From a virus: a stretch of DNA of 62,915 nucleotides. Position 1 is the first letter of the stretch; each line of letters begins with the position of its first letter. Made by a program: the position numbers and the translations under genes. Location: positions 1 to 62,915 of IMG/VR virus record IMGVR_UViG_3300047480_000210; one strand, given 5' to 3'. The notes beneath the pieces were generated by a model that did not search any database, was not told the DNA's origin, and was given only the letters and a program-made list of their open reading frames with translations. Below, in pieces: positions 29,300 to 37,471 of this stretch.

Positions 29300-30337
29300 C
29301 TATTGCGTATCGTTTAACGTTGTTTTGGGCGTTTGCATAGTAGAAACAATGACTCGTTTACATGAGATGAGTTGTGCCCGTAGCTGAGTAAACATCGGGT
29401 CTGTTAAAATATTCAACGCTTGATCAATACTATCTATCGTAGCCAATCTTTTATTTTTAGGAATATGTGCAACTGCCATATGCACAGGAGCCCTAACTGT
29501 GTGTGCTAAAAATTTACAATTTGGATATTTTTTAAAAATGTCAACGAAGTATTGGGCCAATGAATGTATATCTTCTAGAGCCGAGCCTGTGATTGTGGTA
29601 TGAAAGATTACTTTCAAAGGCAGCTGAAGGAACTTGTTAATATTCTCATCGACTACCTTCCAATTGGTTCCTACTCTTAAATTTTCTGCGGTGTTACCTA
29701 CTGCGTCGATACTGAGATGCAGATACGTGTTGAATTTTAAAATCTTCTCAACAAACACTGGATTATAAACACTAGCGTTGGTATAAATTTTTAAAGTCAG
29801 GTCTGATTTGTCCAGACTAACCAAGTGATCTAACAATTCATAGTAGTGCTTGATAAGCATTGGCTCTCCACCAGTTAGCGTCAAATGTTTTAAGTTTTCG
29901 GCTAACTTCAGAATTGTTTGAAAGTTGTCCTCGCTAATGTTGGTAACTGATCCGGCTATCAATGAGCTGTTTTGTGCATTACACATTTTACACTGAAAGT
30001 TGCAAAGATTGCTGGTACGTAATTCCATGTAATCTAACTCAGTTTCAATGTTGTCGGGTGTAGCAGTATCGCCGTATAATGCCACCATATGTTCTCTTAT
30101 GCTTTGTAAGCCAGCATCTTCTAATTTTTTGCAAGCAGAACATGTATCGTCGTATTCACCATCTAAAAACTTTTGTCTTAGATTTTTCAAGTACTCGCTG
30201 TTTTGAAATTCTGTAGGAGACATATCAAACTGCTTAGAGCTGATACAACAAACCGATACCTTGTTAACATGATAAAACATTGAGCGCCAAGGCGCTGGGC
30301 AGAAGAAATTATTCATATTGTACTTATAGTCACTCAT
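29300..30337 (-). CDS. radical-SAM protein (twitch/SPASM-like)
   Basis: Starting at MSDYKYN (30337) it has 345 aa. FFCPAPW near the N-terminus, an auxiliary Cys cluster (CSACKKLEDAG, with CC near residue 30), the radical-SAM motif CNFQCKMC (Cys112, 116, 119), LTLTGGEPML and LHLSIDAVG. The family modifies peptides or proteins. A late promoter TATAAGTA sits inside the first codons, 4 bases before ATG 30316 (MNNFFCPAPW), so late translation may begin there. Ends in TAG. Confidence 0.85.
   Translation of the reverse strand: MSDYKYNMNNFFCPAPWRSMFYHVNKVSVCCISSKQFDMSPTEFQNSEYLKNLRQKFLDGEYDDTCSACKKLEDAGLQSIREHMVALYGDTATPDNIETELDYMELRTSNLCNFQCKMCNAQNSSLIAGSVTNISEDNFQTILKLAENLKHLTLTGGEPMLIKHYYELLDHLVSLDKSDLTLKIYTNASVYNPVFVEKILKFNTYLHLSIDAVGNTAENLRVGTNWKVVDENINKFLQLPLKVIFHTTITGSALEDIHSLAQYFVDIFKKYPNCKFLAHTVRAPVHMAVAHIPKNKRLATIDSIDQALNILTDPMFTQLRAQLISCKRVIVSTMQTPKTTLNDTQ
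30321..30328 (-). promoter_or_regulatory. late promoter TATAAGTA, 4 bp before an internal ATG
   Basis: Within the 5' end of the radical-SAM gene; predicted leaderless start at MNNFFCPAPW. Confidence 0.6.
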
Positions 30338-30890
30338 CGTCATCATCCCATCCCTCCGCATCCAAATCGATGTCGGAGATTCCTTGAAACTTTGGGTCGT
30401 CGTAATACTTGTAGTAGCCCTCATTTGGTTTGAGGATTCGAATATCAGTATCACTTAGCAATAAGTGCAACATCGCTACATCTTCCTTATCAAAAATATC
30501 AGCCATGTAAAATGTAGTGCTACATGCGCCGCCGATGCTTTTGATAGGCCCGTGCTTGATGTTGTTCTCTTTTAATGCGTCCTTGAGTTTCTTTGCACCC
30601 CAATTGTTTTCACTTACGATGATTCGTGTGATGCCCAACTTCTGATTTCGCAGACGGACTTTATCGATGATGGTAAGTTTGGAAACTGTAGCTTCGTTGG
30701 CGTCATTGATTGTTAGCAAACAATCCTTTACCTTGATACTACCTTTGGTGTGCGGGTTATTACTAGTCTCCTTGGTGCTCCAAGGTACAGTACAATCCAC
30801 ATGATTGACATATAACGTTTCGCCATGAAATTTTAAGACCCACATGGGAATGGTCTGGTCCGTTAAGTGTGCTTTGTTAAAGTGGAACAC
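30330..30890 (-). CDS. hypothetical protein (186 aa), GTG start
   Basis: GTG start at 30890 with AAGGA seven bases upstream. MFHFNKAHLTDQTIPMWVLKFHG, then SIKVKDCLLTIND, and a very acidic tail (LDAEGWDDDDE). It overlaps the radical-SAM start, so translation is coupled. Possible partner or substrate of that enzyme; nothing recognised. Confidence 0.68.
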   Translation of the reverse strand: MFHFNKAHLTDQTIPMWVLKFHGETLYVNHVDCTVPWSTKETSNNPHTKGSIKVKDCLLTINDANEATVSKLTIIDKVRLRNQKLGITRIIVSENNWGAKKLKDALKENNIKHGPIKSIGGACSTTFYMADIFDKEDVAMLHLLLSDTDIRILKPNEGYYKYYDDPKFQGISDIDLDAEGWDDDDE

Positions 30891-30909
30891 TACGTCCTTG
30901 CATGCGTAC

Positions 30910-31077
30910 TCAATCTATTTTGTCATTTTTAAAATCCTTTATTTCTTGTTCGGCTTCTTTTACACGTTCTTTGTGTTTGGGGTTAAAAAGCATACAGCAC
31001 TTACAGCTTAATAAATGCGTTGTCTTGCCGTTTAGTTTGGCATTGGCAGCGGCTGTTCCGTGATATATGCTTTTCAT
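30910..31077 (-). CDS. small Cys/Lys-rich protein (55 aa)
   Basis: ATG at 31077 is 4 bases after CATAAATA. MKSIYHGTAAANAKLNGKT, then HLLSCKCCMLFNPKH, then a charged helix ERVKEAEQEIKDF. The CKCC with flanking His may bind zinc. Confidence 0.65.
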   Translation of the reverse strand: MKSIYHGTAAANAKLNGKTTHLLSCKCCMLFNPKHKERVKEAEQEIKDFKNDKID

Positions 31078-31081
31078 GCGT

Positions 31082-31089
31082 TATTTATG
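31082..31089 (-). promoter_or_regulatory. late promoter CATAAATA, 4 bp before an ATG
   Basis: Predicted leaderless start for the 55-aa protein; overlaps the stop of the gene at 31085. Confidence 0.68.
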
Positions 31090-31936
31090 CAAAGATTTCC
31101 AATGCCGTGCCACATTCGGTGCAAAACTTAGCGTTAGCTTTGTTCTGTTTACCGCATGTCACACACTTTGGTTTCATCTTAACATTTACTGGTTTCAATA
31201 CTGGTCGGTTGTCAGGTGTTTCGCCAAGCAACTTTAGTACGATGGTGTGCTTTTCAGCTTCCATTGCACCCATAAAAGTTGTTTGGAACTTTTGTGTACT
31301 CTTGCTACCAGGAACAGTAATGCCTACGTCATTAACTGTTTGGTTCATATCCATCCAATCCATCGTAGCCATGCCATCGTGAACTTCACTCTTGTTCACA
31401 ATGCCATTATCAGCACAGTACTTGTCTACTGCGGCGGATGCGGCTTGTGCCATCACTTGTCCGTTTTGGCTAAAGTCAACTGATCGCAATGTACCATTGA
31501 CATTGAAGCTGGCTGGGTAGATGCTATTTTGATTGGTGCCACCACTTGCAGTAATCCAGCCGCGACTAACAGGTGGAACGTATGGCTTTTCAAATTGGAA
31601 CTCAATACGAACTAAACCATCTTCAAGTTTGGCACCACGAGGACCATCTTCAATGGCTTGTGTGCGTTCAATGAACTTGAATCGGTTACCGGCATTGAGA
31701 TTACCATTTTTGACATAACGCTCAAGGTCAACTTCTTGTCCCGCGTTAAGAACCAAGCCACCTTCGATGACATTGTCGCCATCAATGAAGATGTTTACAA
31801 GTGCTCGAGTTGTGTTGAGGTTTTTGATTAGAAAGCTATATTCGCTACCAAATGGAATATAGACTGTGTCCTTGAATTCACGGAGGATCTTGCCGTTTGC
31901 TTTTAGACTCGCAACGAGTTTTTGATTGTACATCAT
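31085..31936 (-). CDS. zinc-ribbon protein, possible virion component (283 aa)
   Basis: Start at ATG 31936 with AAGGAAG. N-terminal beta-rich region (DTVYIPFGSEYSFLIKNLN, ALVNIFIDGDNVIEGGLVL), central Gly/Ser/Asn-rich segment, and C-terminal zinc ribbon CVTCGKQNKANAKFCTECG (about residues 256-274). Similar proteins occur in large phages without known function. Confidence 0.7.
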   Translation of the reverse strand: MMYNQKLVASLKANGKILREFKDTVYIPFGSEYSFLIKNLNTTRALVNIFIDGDNVIEGGLVLNAGQEVDLERYVKNGNLNAGNRFKFIERTQAIEDGPRGAKLEDGLVRIEFQFEKPYVPPVSRGWITASGGTNQNSIYPASFNVNGTLRSVDFSQNGQVMAQAASAAVDKYCADNGIVNKSEVHDGMATMDWMDMNQTVNDVGITVPGSKSTQKFQTTFMGAMEAEKHTIVLKLLGETPDNRPVLKPVNVKMKPKCVTCGKQNKANAKFCTECGTALEIFA

Positions 31937-32141
31937 TTTTCTTCCTTTTACTGTGTACTGACTAAACACATAGTAATCTTAAAGTCAGTTGGTTGTAGCT
32001 AATGCTACAAAACTATTTAGTAGTGCCGGTCTGTTCCCGACTGCCACTAAGTTACATTTTGGTACTCTTGCTTGCCCACGGATTTATCTAGCTTACCGTG
32101 CAACTCATACTGGACTCAACTTAGAGAAGATACCGCTGCCT

Positions 32142-32216
32142 TGGTGCGATAGACGGGACTCGAACCCGCAATCTTGAGTTTTAGAGGCTCTTGCTATGCC
32201 ATTCAGCTTCTATCGC
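32142..32216 (-). tRNA. suppressor-type tRNA with CTA (amber-reading) anticodon
   Basis: Perfect acceptor GCGATAG/CTATCGC, D arm GCT...AGC, T arm GCGGG/CCCGT, A73, CCA. Position counting gives loop CTCTAAA, that is C32 U33 CUA A37 A38. Anticodon-stem pairs 27-43 and 31-39 are mismatched. It stands alone behind its own promoter. The amino acid cannot be read. Confidence 0.8.
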
Positions 32217-32225
32217 TATGTAATT

Positions 32226-32254
32226 ATTGTAAGACAAAACAATCTAATAGTCAA
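32226..32254 (-). promoter_or_regulatory. sigma70-type promoter of the CTA tRNA
   Basis: TTGACT, 17 bp, TACAAT, ending 10 bases before the tRNA. Confidence 0.82.
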
Positions 32255-32264
32255 TGATTAAGTT

Positions 32265-32295
32265 GTCCAAAAGAAACCCGCCGAAGCGGGTCTTG
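32265..32295 (-). terminator. rho-independent terminator with UUCG loop
   Basis: ACCCGC TTCG GCGGGT then TTTCTTTT; ends minus-strand transcription coming from the tmRNA side. Confidence 0.82.
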
Positions 32296-32368
32296 AGTTT
32301 CTGTTACGAGGTATGTCTTACCCTAAGCGGAGTTTAGGCCACTAATGCAAACTTTTTAGTTTGCATTT

Positions 32369-32376
32369 ACTAAATA
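32369..32376 (+). promoter_or_regulatory. late promoter ACTAAATA (plus strand)
   Basis: Precedes the GIY-YIG gene at 32391 with GGAGG between. A 9-bp hairpin (ATGCAAACT/AGTTTGCAT) lies just upstream. Confidence 0.6.
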
Positions 32377-32390
32377 ACACTGGAGGAACT

Positions 32391-32783
32391 ATGCAATATT
32401 TTACCTACTTATGGATTGACAAGTCTAGAAAAATGTTTTACATTGGCATGCACGAAGGCTACGTTAATGACAATTATATATCATCTAGTAGATGGTTCAA
32501 TGGCGAGTATCAGTATCGACCTAACGATTTTAAAAGAAAAGTACTTAAACTGTTTGACAATAGATCGTTAGCAAGAAAAGAAGAAGCAAGATTGCTTATG
32601 TTAGTTAAAGAGAATGAGTACGGTACTAGATACTATAACCTTAAAACAGGCAGGCCTAAGGGCACACCTGCATCAAACAAAGGGCAACCAATGACATTAG
32701 AACAGCGAGAAAAACTTAGTGCTGCCAAATTGGGGAAACCGTCTGCCAGAAAGGGTATTCCCAATAAAACAAAAGCTAGTTGA
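32391..32783 (+). CDS. GIY-YIG endonuclease next to the tmRNA
   Basis: 130 aa from ATG 32391 with a GGAGG site. QYFTYLWIDKSRKMFYIGMHEG is the GIY-YIG core (YLW...FYIG), with catalytic-type Arg and Glu following. The tail has NUMOD3-like PMTLEQREKLSAAKLGK. It converges on the 3' end of the tmRNA coding piece, suggesting that the tmRNA locus is or was its homing target. Confidence 0.82.
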   Translation: MQYFTYLWIDKSRKMFYIGMHEGYVNDNYISSSRWFNGEYQYRPNDFKRKVLKLFDNRSLARKEEARLLMLVKENEYGTRYYNLKTGRPKGTPASNKGQPMTLEQREKLSAAKLGKPSARKGIPNKTKAS

Positions 32784-32826
32784 TTCTGTTTCCAAGTTCA
32801 ACTAGCAAAACTCAGATGGGCCTAAA

Positions 32827-32859
32827 TTAGGCGGCCATCAAAAATGCGTTATCATTTGC
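32827..32859 (-). other. tmRNA tag reading frame
   Basis: GCA AAT GAT AAC then six codons to TAA: ANDNAFLMAA. It starts with the usual ANDN/ANDE and ends with the small hydrophobic AA read by ClpXP-type proteases. Confidence 0.9.
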
Positions 32860-32966
32860 ATTTAAAGGTTTTGCTTCTACGACCGGGAAACCCCAATCCT
32901 ACGGCTTCTGCTTTGCCGAGCTGTCCACTTTGTTACTCTTTGCCCAATCGATCCTGTGTCAGGCCC

Positions 32967-33054
32967 ATCAAAAGAAAACTAAAATTCAGGCTCTATGTCC
33001 TGGTCCCGAGTTCACACTCTTAAGGCACGTTGTACACCGTGTCTAATTTTCTTT
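32967..33054 (-). other. tmRNA intervening segment, removed in processing
   Basis: Its ends are complementary (AAAAGAAAA near the acceptor piece with TTTTCTTTT near the coding piece), so they can form a stem that brings the two cleavage sites together. Confidence 0.7.
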
Positions 33055-33125
33055 TGGTGGACCTGGCGGGCACTGCCCCCGCGTCTTGAACTTATTTCTC
33101 ATCGCTTCATACAGCAATAACTTAT

Positions 33126-33154
33126 ATTATATACTTATTTGGCCAGCTTGTCAA
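33126..33154 (-). promoter_or_regulatory. sigma70-type promoter of the tmRNA
   Basis: TTGACA, 17 bp, TATAAT; predicted start about 33120, just before the acceptor piece. Confidence 0.85.
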
Positions 33155-33158
33155 GCCA

Positions 33159-34865
33159 TTAGATCAGTTTAAATAATCCAAAAACACTGCCATCCCGGTT
33201 GCTATACGCAAGGTAGTTGGCGTGTGGTGCACCAAAGTCATTTGACGAGCCAAACCATTTTGCGGCACGATCTTCGCTGGATACCTCTACCCAAGTACCT
33301 GTGCCATCTGTGTTGCCGTCAACATCTCTGTTTAGTACAAAACGCTTTGTATCACAGGAAACAAGATTATACCACCATACTTCTTCGTTTGGCGAAGTTG
33401 GTTCTGTTTCGCCAGAATACACACGTTGTTCTGCCGCAAAGTAAAGAGTAGTGCCAAACTCGTTTGATTGTTTACGGAGTTTAGCATATTCACTATCAAA
33501 CGAACCATTGGCATCTTCCAACAACTCGTATGTTTCTAAACGTGCAAGGCCAAGATTGAAAGGTACAATATTGCCATTATCTTTACGTGGTTGTAAATTT
33601 TCATCAACGTAGCAGATAAAAAATTCTTCTGCCATGTTTGGCCAACCACTGATATCCGACGAAGGAATACTAAATGTGTGAGCATAACCTCTGTGTAATT
33701 CTATAGTTGGGTTTGCATTCAAGTATACATCCTTGCGGCCATTGATAACCTGCTCGCTTGCATTGCCAGTTACTGCCCAGCAGTTGCGATCACCAATCCA
33801 AACAAAATCAAATGTTGTCTTTGGTGGTTCAATTGTTGCTCCAGTCAATGGATTACCGCCTAAGTCAGACACATCACCTGATACTACTGTAGATGTATAT
33901 CCAACTAACTTGCCGCAATAATCGTACACAGGTTCTTCTTGTGCGTAGTAAGGATCTTGTGGTGTTAGTGCATTGACTGCTAAACTGTACACTTCGGGAC
34001 CTAATATTGGCAACCAGGGGTTGGCATTTGTTATACCATCTGCCTTGACAGGGTAGCTGCCAGTTTGCTTAATACTGGCCACCAATGACTGTGCTGTTGC
34101 TGTTGCACTTTTTAAATTTGGTGCATCTGGTGGGGGATAAGGTGGATTCCATTGTACTGCTGGTGGTCCTGCAAGTGTTGGCCCACCACCGGGTACATAT
34201 GGCTTGCCAGTTGTTAGATCGTGCTTATGACGAAAGTCTGGGAACAGTTGACGGTTGATTGATTTATCAAGTGCAGTCTTAACCTTTTTTAAACGCTTAA
34301 CAACATTGTCTGGTACGTTGTATAGTATATTACCTAAATTATCCACTCGTTTCTCTATACTACCTAAAATACTTTCTGGGTTGTATCCATTGCCGGCACC
34401 AAAACCGCCGTTGGCATCTAAACATACTGACGGTTTGGCCAGGCGGCCTAGGTCGTTTAAGATTGCATTCATCTCGCGGAACTCGGCATCAATTACTTGA
34501 CTAACAACATCAGGGATCTGTGGAGCTCTTAGCGGGATAGCACACATACCATCTAGTGCTAGTAAACTTTGCACTTCGGCAATAGCGGCATTGACACGAG
34601 CAAGTGTTTCAGGAATACCAGACATTGCTTCGGCTGCTTTGAGCTGATCTCGCACTTCGGATAATGCGTCTTTGAGCTCGCCTGCAATGCCGCCTTTTTC
34701 TCCACTAAGCATTTCGTCAAGGTCTACTGTTACGCACAATAGCGGACCTTTGAGCATGTTGTTGATACCGCCAAACAAGATAGCACAAATAATGTCCTTG
34801 ATTGGCTTGTTTAGAATGCCTTTGGTTGCAACGCTTACGCCGGGGATAACTGGGATATTTGCCAT
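33159..34865 (-). CDS. probable virion/baseplate structural protein (568 aa)
   Basis: N-terminal hydrophobic segment (GVSVATKGILNKPIKDIICAILFGGINNML), helical region to about residue 150, a Pro-rich linker (PPYPPPDAP) near 240, and a beta-rich C-terminal half. It lies in line with the PAAR spike tip and the M15 peptidase, so a hub or spike-associated role is likely. The late promoter TATAAGTA is 7 bases before the ATG. Confidence 0.65.
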   Translation of the reverse strand: MANIPVIPGVSVATKGILNKPIKDIICAILFGGINNMLKGPLLCVTVDLDEMLSGEKGGIAGELKDALSEVRDQLKAAEAMSGIPETLARVNAAIAEVQSLLALDGMCAIPLRAPQIPDVVSQVIDAEFREMNAILNDLGRLAKPSVCLDANGGFGAGNGYNPESILGSIEKRVDNLGNILYNVPDNVVKRLKKVKTALDKSINRQLFPDFRHKHDLTTGKPYVPGGGPTLAGPPAVQWNPPYPPPDAPNLKSATATAQSLVASIKQTGSYPVKADGITNANPWLPILGPEVYSLAVNALTPQDPYYAQEEPVYDYCGKLVGYTSTVVSGDVSDLGGNPLTGATIEPPKTTFDFVWIGDRNCWAVTGNASEQVINGRKDVYLNANPTIELHRGYAHTFSIPSSDISGWPNMAEEFFICYVDENLQPRKDNGNIVPFNLGLARLETYELLEDANGSFDSEYAKLRKQSNEFGTTLYFAAEQRVYSGETEPTSPNEEVWWYNLVSCDTKRFVLNRDVDGNTDGTGTWVEVSSEDRAAKWFGSSNDFGAPHANYLAYSNRDGSVFGLFKLI

Positions 34866-34872
34866 AGTCGTA

Positions 34873-34880
34873 TACTTATA
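34873..34880 (-). promoter_or_regulatory. late promoter TATAAGTA
   Basis: 7 bases before the start of the 568-aa virion protein; nearly leaderless. Confidence 0.65.
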
Positions 34881-35052
34881 CTTCCTCGATGCGCTTTTTT
34901 AATTCACACTTTAGATCAATGTCACCTTTGGTGCGTCTTGCAAGTATTCCAGCTAGTATGCCTGCTGTTTTTAATGTGCCATACTTTCGTATCATTGCAA
35001 CTGTAAGATCGAACCACAGCTTTTCAATGGTAGCATGCGGATCGTACTTCAT
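34876..35052 (-). CDS. small hypothetical protein (58 aa)
   Basis: TAATG overlap with the peptidase gene sets the start at 35052 (MKYDPHATIEKLWF). A hydrophobic central stretch (TAGILAGILA) and basic C-terminus; could be membrane-associated, but too short to call a holin. Confidence 0.6.
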   Translation of the reverse strand: MKYDPHATIEKLWFDLTVAMIRKYGTLKTAGILAGILARRTKGDIDLKCELKKRIEEV

Positions 35053-35738
35053 TAGGCCCACTTTAGATCTGGTGGCAATGACGCACCGCTTCTGCCGCCG
35101 CCATTTTGATAAGGTGCTTTGCCGTTACGAGTCGCCAATACCGCCACGCTTGAAGGACTACGGCCACCATAAGAAACGTGTACCCAACGTCCTTCAAAAA
35201 TTACCTGGCTATAAGGCAAGCCTGCTTTGCCAATCCACTTGAACAGCTTCTTTGCATTTTCTACTGCATCACCATTAAGCAACTGAATGTCGGCTGCACA
35301 AGCATAAACGTGATCACTTGTATTGCTACCGCCAATGCTGGCATTAAAAGACGGTGATCTGTAGCCCGAGGAAATACTAATAGGGAAACCAGCGTCACGT
35401 ATAGGGTCTAATATGTTTTTGCACAATTTTTGCCAATTACATGCAATTTGGGTAGCCGAATGTCCGCCATGTGCCTGTGGCTTGTATTTCATGTGGGAAT
35501 ATTTGTAGTATTTGCTACAGGCTGTGTCCCACATTGCATCTGTGTACGCTGAACAATCAGTATTATCCGCAGGAGGTGGCTCACCTGGGGGCTGACTATC
35601 TTCTCCTGCACCCGGGCCCATTGTTGCCGCTACGTCAGCTCGTGCGGCTTCGTCACCTTCGGGCGTGTTTGGGTAGTATATAACCCCGCTTTCAGTTGTT
35701 AGTCTTGCACCTCTGCCAGGCGCTTTTGCATCGCACAT
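35052..35738 (-). CDS. M15-type zinc peptidase (probable lysin or spike-associated)
   Basis: 228 aa. N-terminal Pro/Ala/Gly-rich region (about 70 residues), then the peptidase: SSGYRSPSFNASIGGSNTSDHVYACAADIQ (His and Asp zinc ligands) and GRWVHVSYGG (last His), the M15_3/VanY layout that cleaves peptidoglycan peptides. Its ribosome site is locked in a hairpin whose loop contains a late promoter, the same logic as T4 lysozyme gene e. Confidence 0.84.
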   Translation of the reverse strand: MCDAKAPGRGARLTTESGVIYYPNTPEGDEAARADVAATMGPGAGEDSQPPGEPPPADNTDCSAYTDAMWDTACSKYYKYSHMKYKPQAHGGHSATQIACNWQKLCKNILDPIRDAGFPISISSGYRSPSFNASIGGSNTSDHVYACAADIQLLNGDAVENAKKLFKWIGKAGLPYSQVIFEGRWVHVSYGGRSPSSVAVLATRNGKAPYQNGGGRSGASLPPDLKWA

Positions 35739-35742
35739 AATG

Positions 35743-35775
35743 AAATCTCCCAGCTATTTATGGGAGATTTCATTT
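35743..35775 (-). promoter_or_regulatory. hairpin sequestering the ribosome site, with late promoter in its loop
   Basis: Minus strand GAAATCTCCC / GGGAGATTTC; the 3' arm holds the GGGAGA ribosome site. CATAAATA (35755-35762) is in the loop. Transcripts started upstream are silenced; those from the late promoter lack the 5' arm and are translatable. Confidence 0.75.
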
Positions 35776-36039
35776 TTAACCAATATGTACGTCTGGGCTA
35801 CCTTCTGCCCTCGAGTGCCCACATTCGTCTTCGTCACCTGCTCGATTTACAGGAATTCCTCCTATAAACACAGTAGGACTGCCATTTGCTGTCGCAGTAG
35901 GTAAGTGCAAATCGTGCCCAGATACAGTACTACCATCAATGCTGGCCAATTGCCCATTGACATATACTGTACCTTGGGCAACATCTTCGATAACTCCACC
36001 GCCATCGTTTTGATCGCCTTGACGATGTACTGCTGGCAT
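35776..36039 (-). CDS. PAAR-domain spike tip protein
   Basis: 87 aa. MPAVHRQGDQNDGG, the repeated Gly/His/Asp turns (GSTVSGHDLHLP, TVFIGGIPVNRAGDEDECGH) and the end GSPDVHIG form a single PAAR fold, which caps the central spike (T4 gp5.4) and binds a metal through His and Cys. Sits with the peptidase and the 568-aa virion protein. Confidence 0.9.
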   Translation of the reverse strand: MPAVHRQGDQNDGGGVIEDVAQGTVYVNGQLASIDGSTVSGHDLHLPTATANGSPTVFIGGIPVNRAGDEDECGHSRAEGSPDVHIG

Positions 36040-36353
36040 TAGAACTTCATACCAGCTGGTGCAACTTGGATACCGCTCATTGCAGAACTGTATTGATCAG
36101 CAAGTTCTTTGTCGGTGTTTGCTACACACACTACTAGAGCTTTGTTGATCTTTAGATTGCGTGTGTTGGCAGGATTAACTGTCATCAAGTAAGGAGTAAG
36201 TGCTGGGCCACCTTTGGGACCTACACTTAGCGTCACTGGACGATCGATAGTGTAAGTTGCACTATCATCTTCTTTGTAAGTACCAATAAGTTCTTCACCT
36301 GAACTCATCTTAAGAGTTACTACATCACCATCTCGTTTTACGTCGATTAACAT
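36039..36353 (-). CDS. hypothetical protein (104 aa), Sm-like N-terminus possible
   Basis: MLIDVKRDGDVVTLKMSSGEELIGTYKEDDSATYTIDRPVTL resembles an SH3/Sm-type small barrel (GEELIGTY), then a Met/Pro-containing tail. TAATG-type coupling to the PAAR gene. Function unknown. Confidence 0.65.
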   Translation of the reverse strand: MLIDVKRDGDVVTLKMSSGEELIGTYKEDDSATYTIDRPVTLSVGPKGGPALTPYLMTVNPANTRNLKINKALVVCVANTDKELADQYSSAMSGIQVAPAGMKF

Positions 36354-36361
36354 TTTTTTCC

Positions 36362-37459
36362 TTATAGTTTAAATCCAGCAAAGGTATCTTTGCTTACGTC
36401 TTGTTTAATACCACCGATAACATAACTTTCGATTTCTGTTTCCTGTGGTGCCACTTGCAGTCCTTTACTGCTTGTCCAATGATCAGTCCAAGGTAAAGGA
36501 TTGTCATTTGCGCTACGTTCGTAACGTGTTTCTACGCCAAGGCCTTTGAGTCGCTTGTTGGCAATGTGTTCGACATACTGATGCAATAGCTTTGCGTTAA
36601 GACCAACAATAGCGCCACGGCTAAACAAATAGTCCGCCCATTCTTTTTCTTCAGCTACAACCAAGTCATAGATGGCACCAATCTCGCCAATTAACTCATT
36701 GGCAATTTCTTGCATCTCTGGATCGTCACCTTTGAACCAGTTCTTGATAATGTGTGTTGTAATACTTAGATGTTGGCTTTCGTCTCGAGCAATAAGACTA
36801 ATAATCTTTGCCGAGCCTTCCATCTTCTTTAGTTCGCCAAACGCAAAGGAGCAAGCAAACGATACATAGAATCGAAGTGCTTCAAGTGCATTGACATTGA
36901 CCATTGCCAAGAACAACTTCTTCTTGACTGCTCGCAAGGTGCCTTTGCCAGCATAGAAATACTGTGACGCTGTTTCGATAAAGTCGTCGTATGCTTTGGT
37001 CACTGATTTGGCGCGAGCAATGATCTTAGCATCGTCAAGCATGGTGTCAAACACTTCGCTTGGATTTGAGTAGATGTTCTTGATAATGTGCGTGTAGCTA
37101 CGACTGTGAATGTTTTCAAAAAACTGCCAGGTGTTCATGCAGCCTTCAAGTTCGGGTAACGAACAGAATGGCATAAACGCCATTGCTGGACCACGACCTT
37201 GTACGCTGTCAAGTAGAATTTGATACTTTAGGTTGGCAGTAAAGATAAACTTTTGTTCATCACGAAAGTCAAGATAATCACTGCGATCTTTTTGCAATGA
37301 CACTTCTTCTGGGCGCCAGAAGTATCCAAGTTGAGTTTGCGTTAGCTTATCAAACACTGGATACTTGAAAGTGTCAAATCGTTGGGCATTGAGTGCTTCG
37401 CCAAAAAACATAGGTTGTTTGGTAAAGTCTACTTTGTCCTTATTAAAAACTGTTGCCAC
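36362..37459 (-). CDS. nrdB: class I ribonucleotide reductase, beta subunit
   Basis: 365 aa. Iron ligands in PEEVSLQKDRSDY, LEGCMNTWQFFENIHSRSY and ARDESQHLSITTHII; the radical-site Tyr region (SYTHII) is in place. It provides the diferric-tyrosyl radical for NrdA. Twelve bases downstream of nrdA and clearly in its operon. Supplies dNTPs for replication. Confidence 0.95.
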   Translation of the reverse strand: MATVFNKDKVDFTKQPMFFGEALNAQRFDTFKYPVFDKLTQTQLGYFWRPEEVSLQKDRSDYLDFRDEQKFIFTANLKYQILLDSVQGRGPAMAFMPFCSLPELEGCMNTWQFFENIHSRSYTHIIKNIYSNPSEVFDTMLDDAKIIARAKSVTKAYDDFIETASQYFYAGKGTLRAVKKKLFLAMVNVNALEALRFYVSFACSFAFGELKKMEGSAKIISLIARDESQHLSITTHIIKNWFKGDDPEMQEIANELIGEIGAIYDLVVAEEKEWADYLFSRGAIVGLNAKLLHQYVEHIANKRLKGLGVETRYERSANDNPLPWTDHWTSSKGLQVAPQETEIESYVIGGIKQDVSKDTFAGFKL

Positions 37460-37471
37460 TTTCTTGTTTCC

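Larger units (their letters stand above)
32790..33122 (-). ncRNA. ssrA: circularly permuted (two-piece) tmRNA
   Basis: The acceptor piece comes first: it ends GACGCGGG...CCCGCCAGGTCCACCA (CCA at 33055-33057), like other tmRNAs. After an intervening segment the coding piece starts GGGCCTGACACAGGATCGATT at 32966. GGGCCTG pairs with CAGGTCC over 7 bp. AAGTTCAA (33086-33093) pairs with TTGAACTT (32794-32801) as the joining helix. The tag frame ANDNAFLMAA ends in TAA inside a hairpin. The T loop GGCAGTG is not canonical. Rescues stalled ribosomes with SmpB. Confidence 0.9.

Noticed and set aside
31989-32177. Plus-strand frame over the CTA tRNA
   Set aside because: It crosses the tRNA on the other strand and has no ribosome site.
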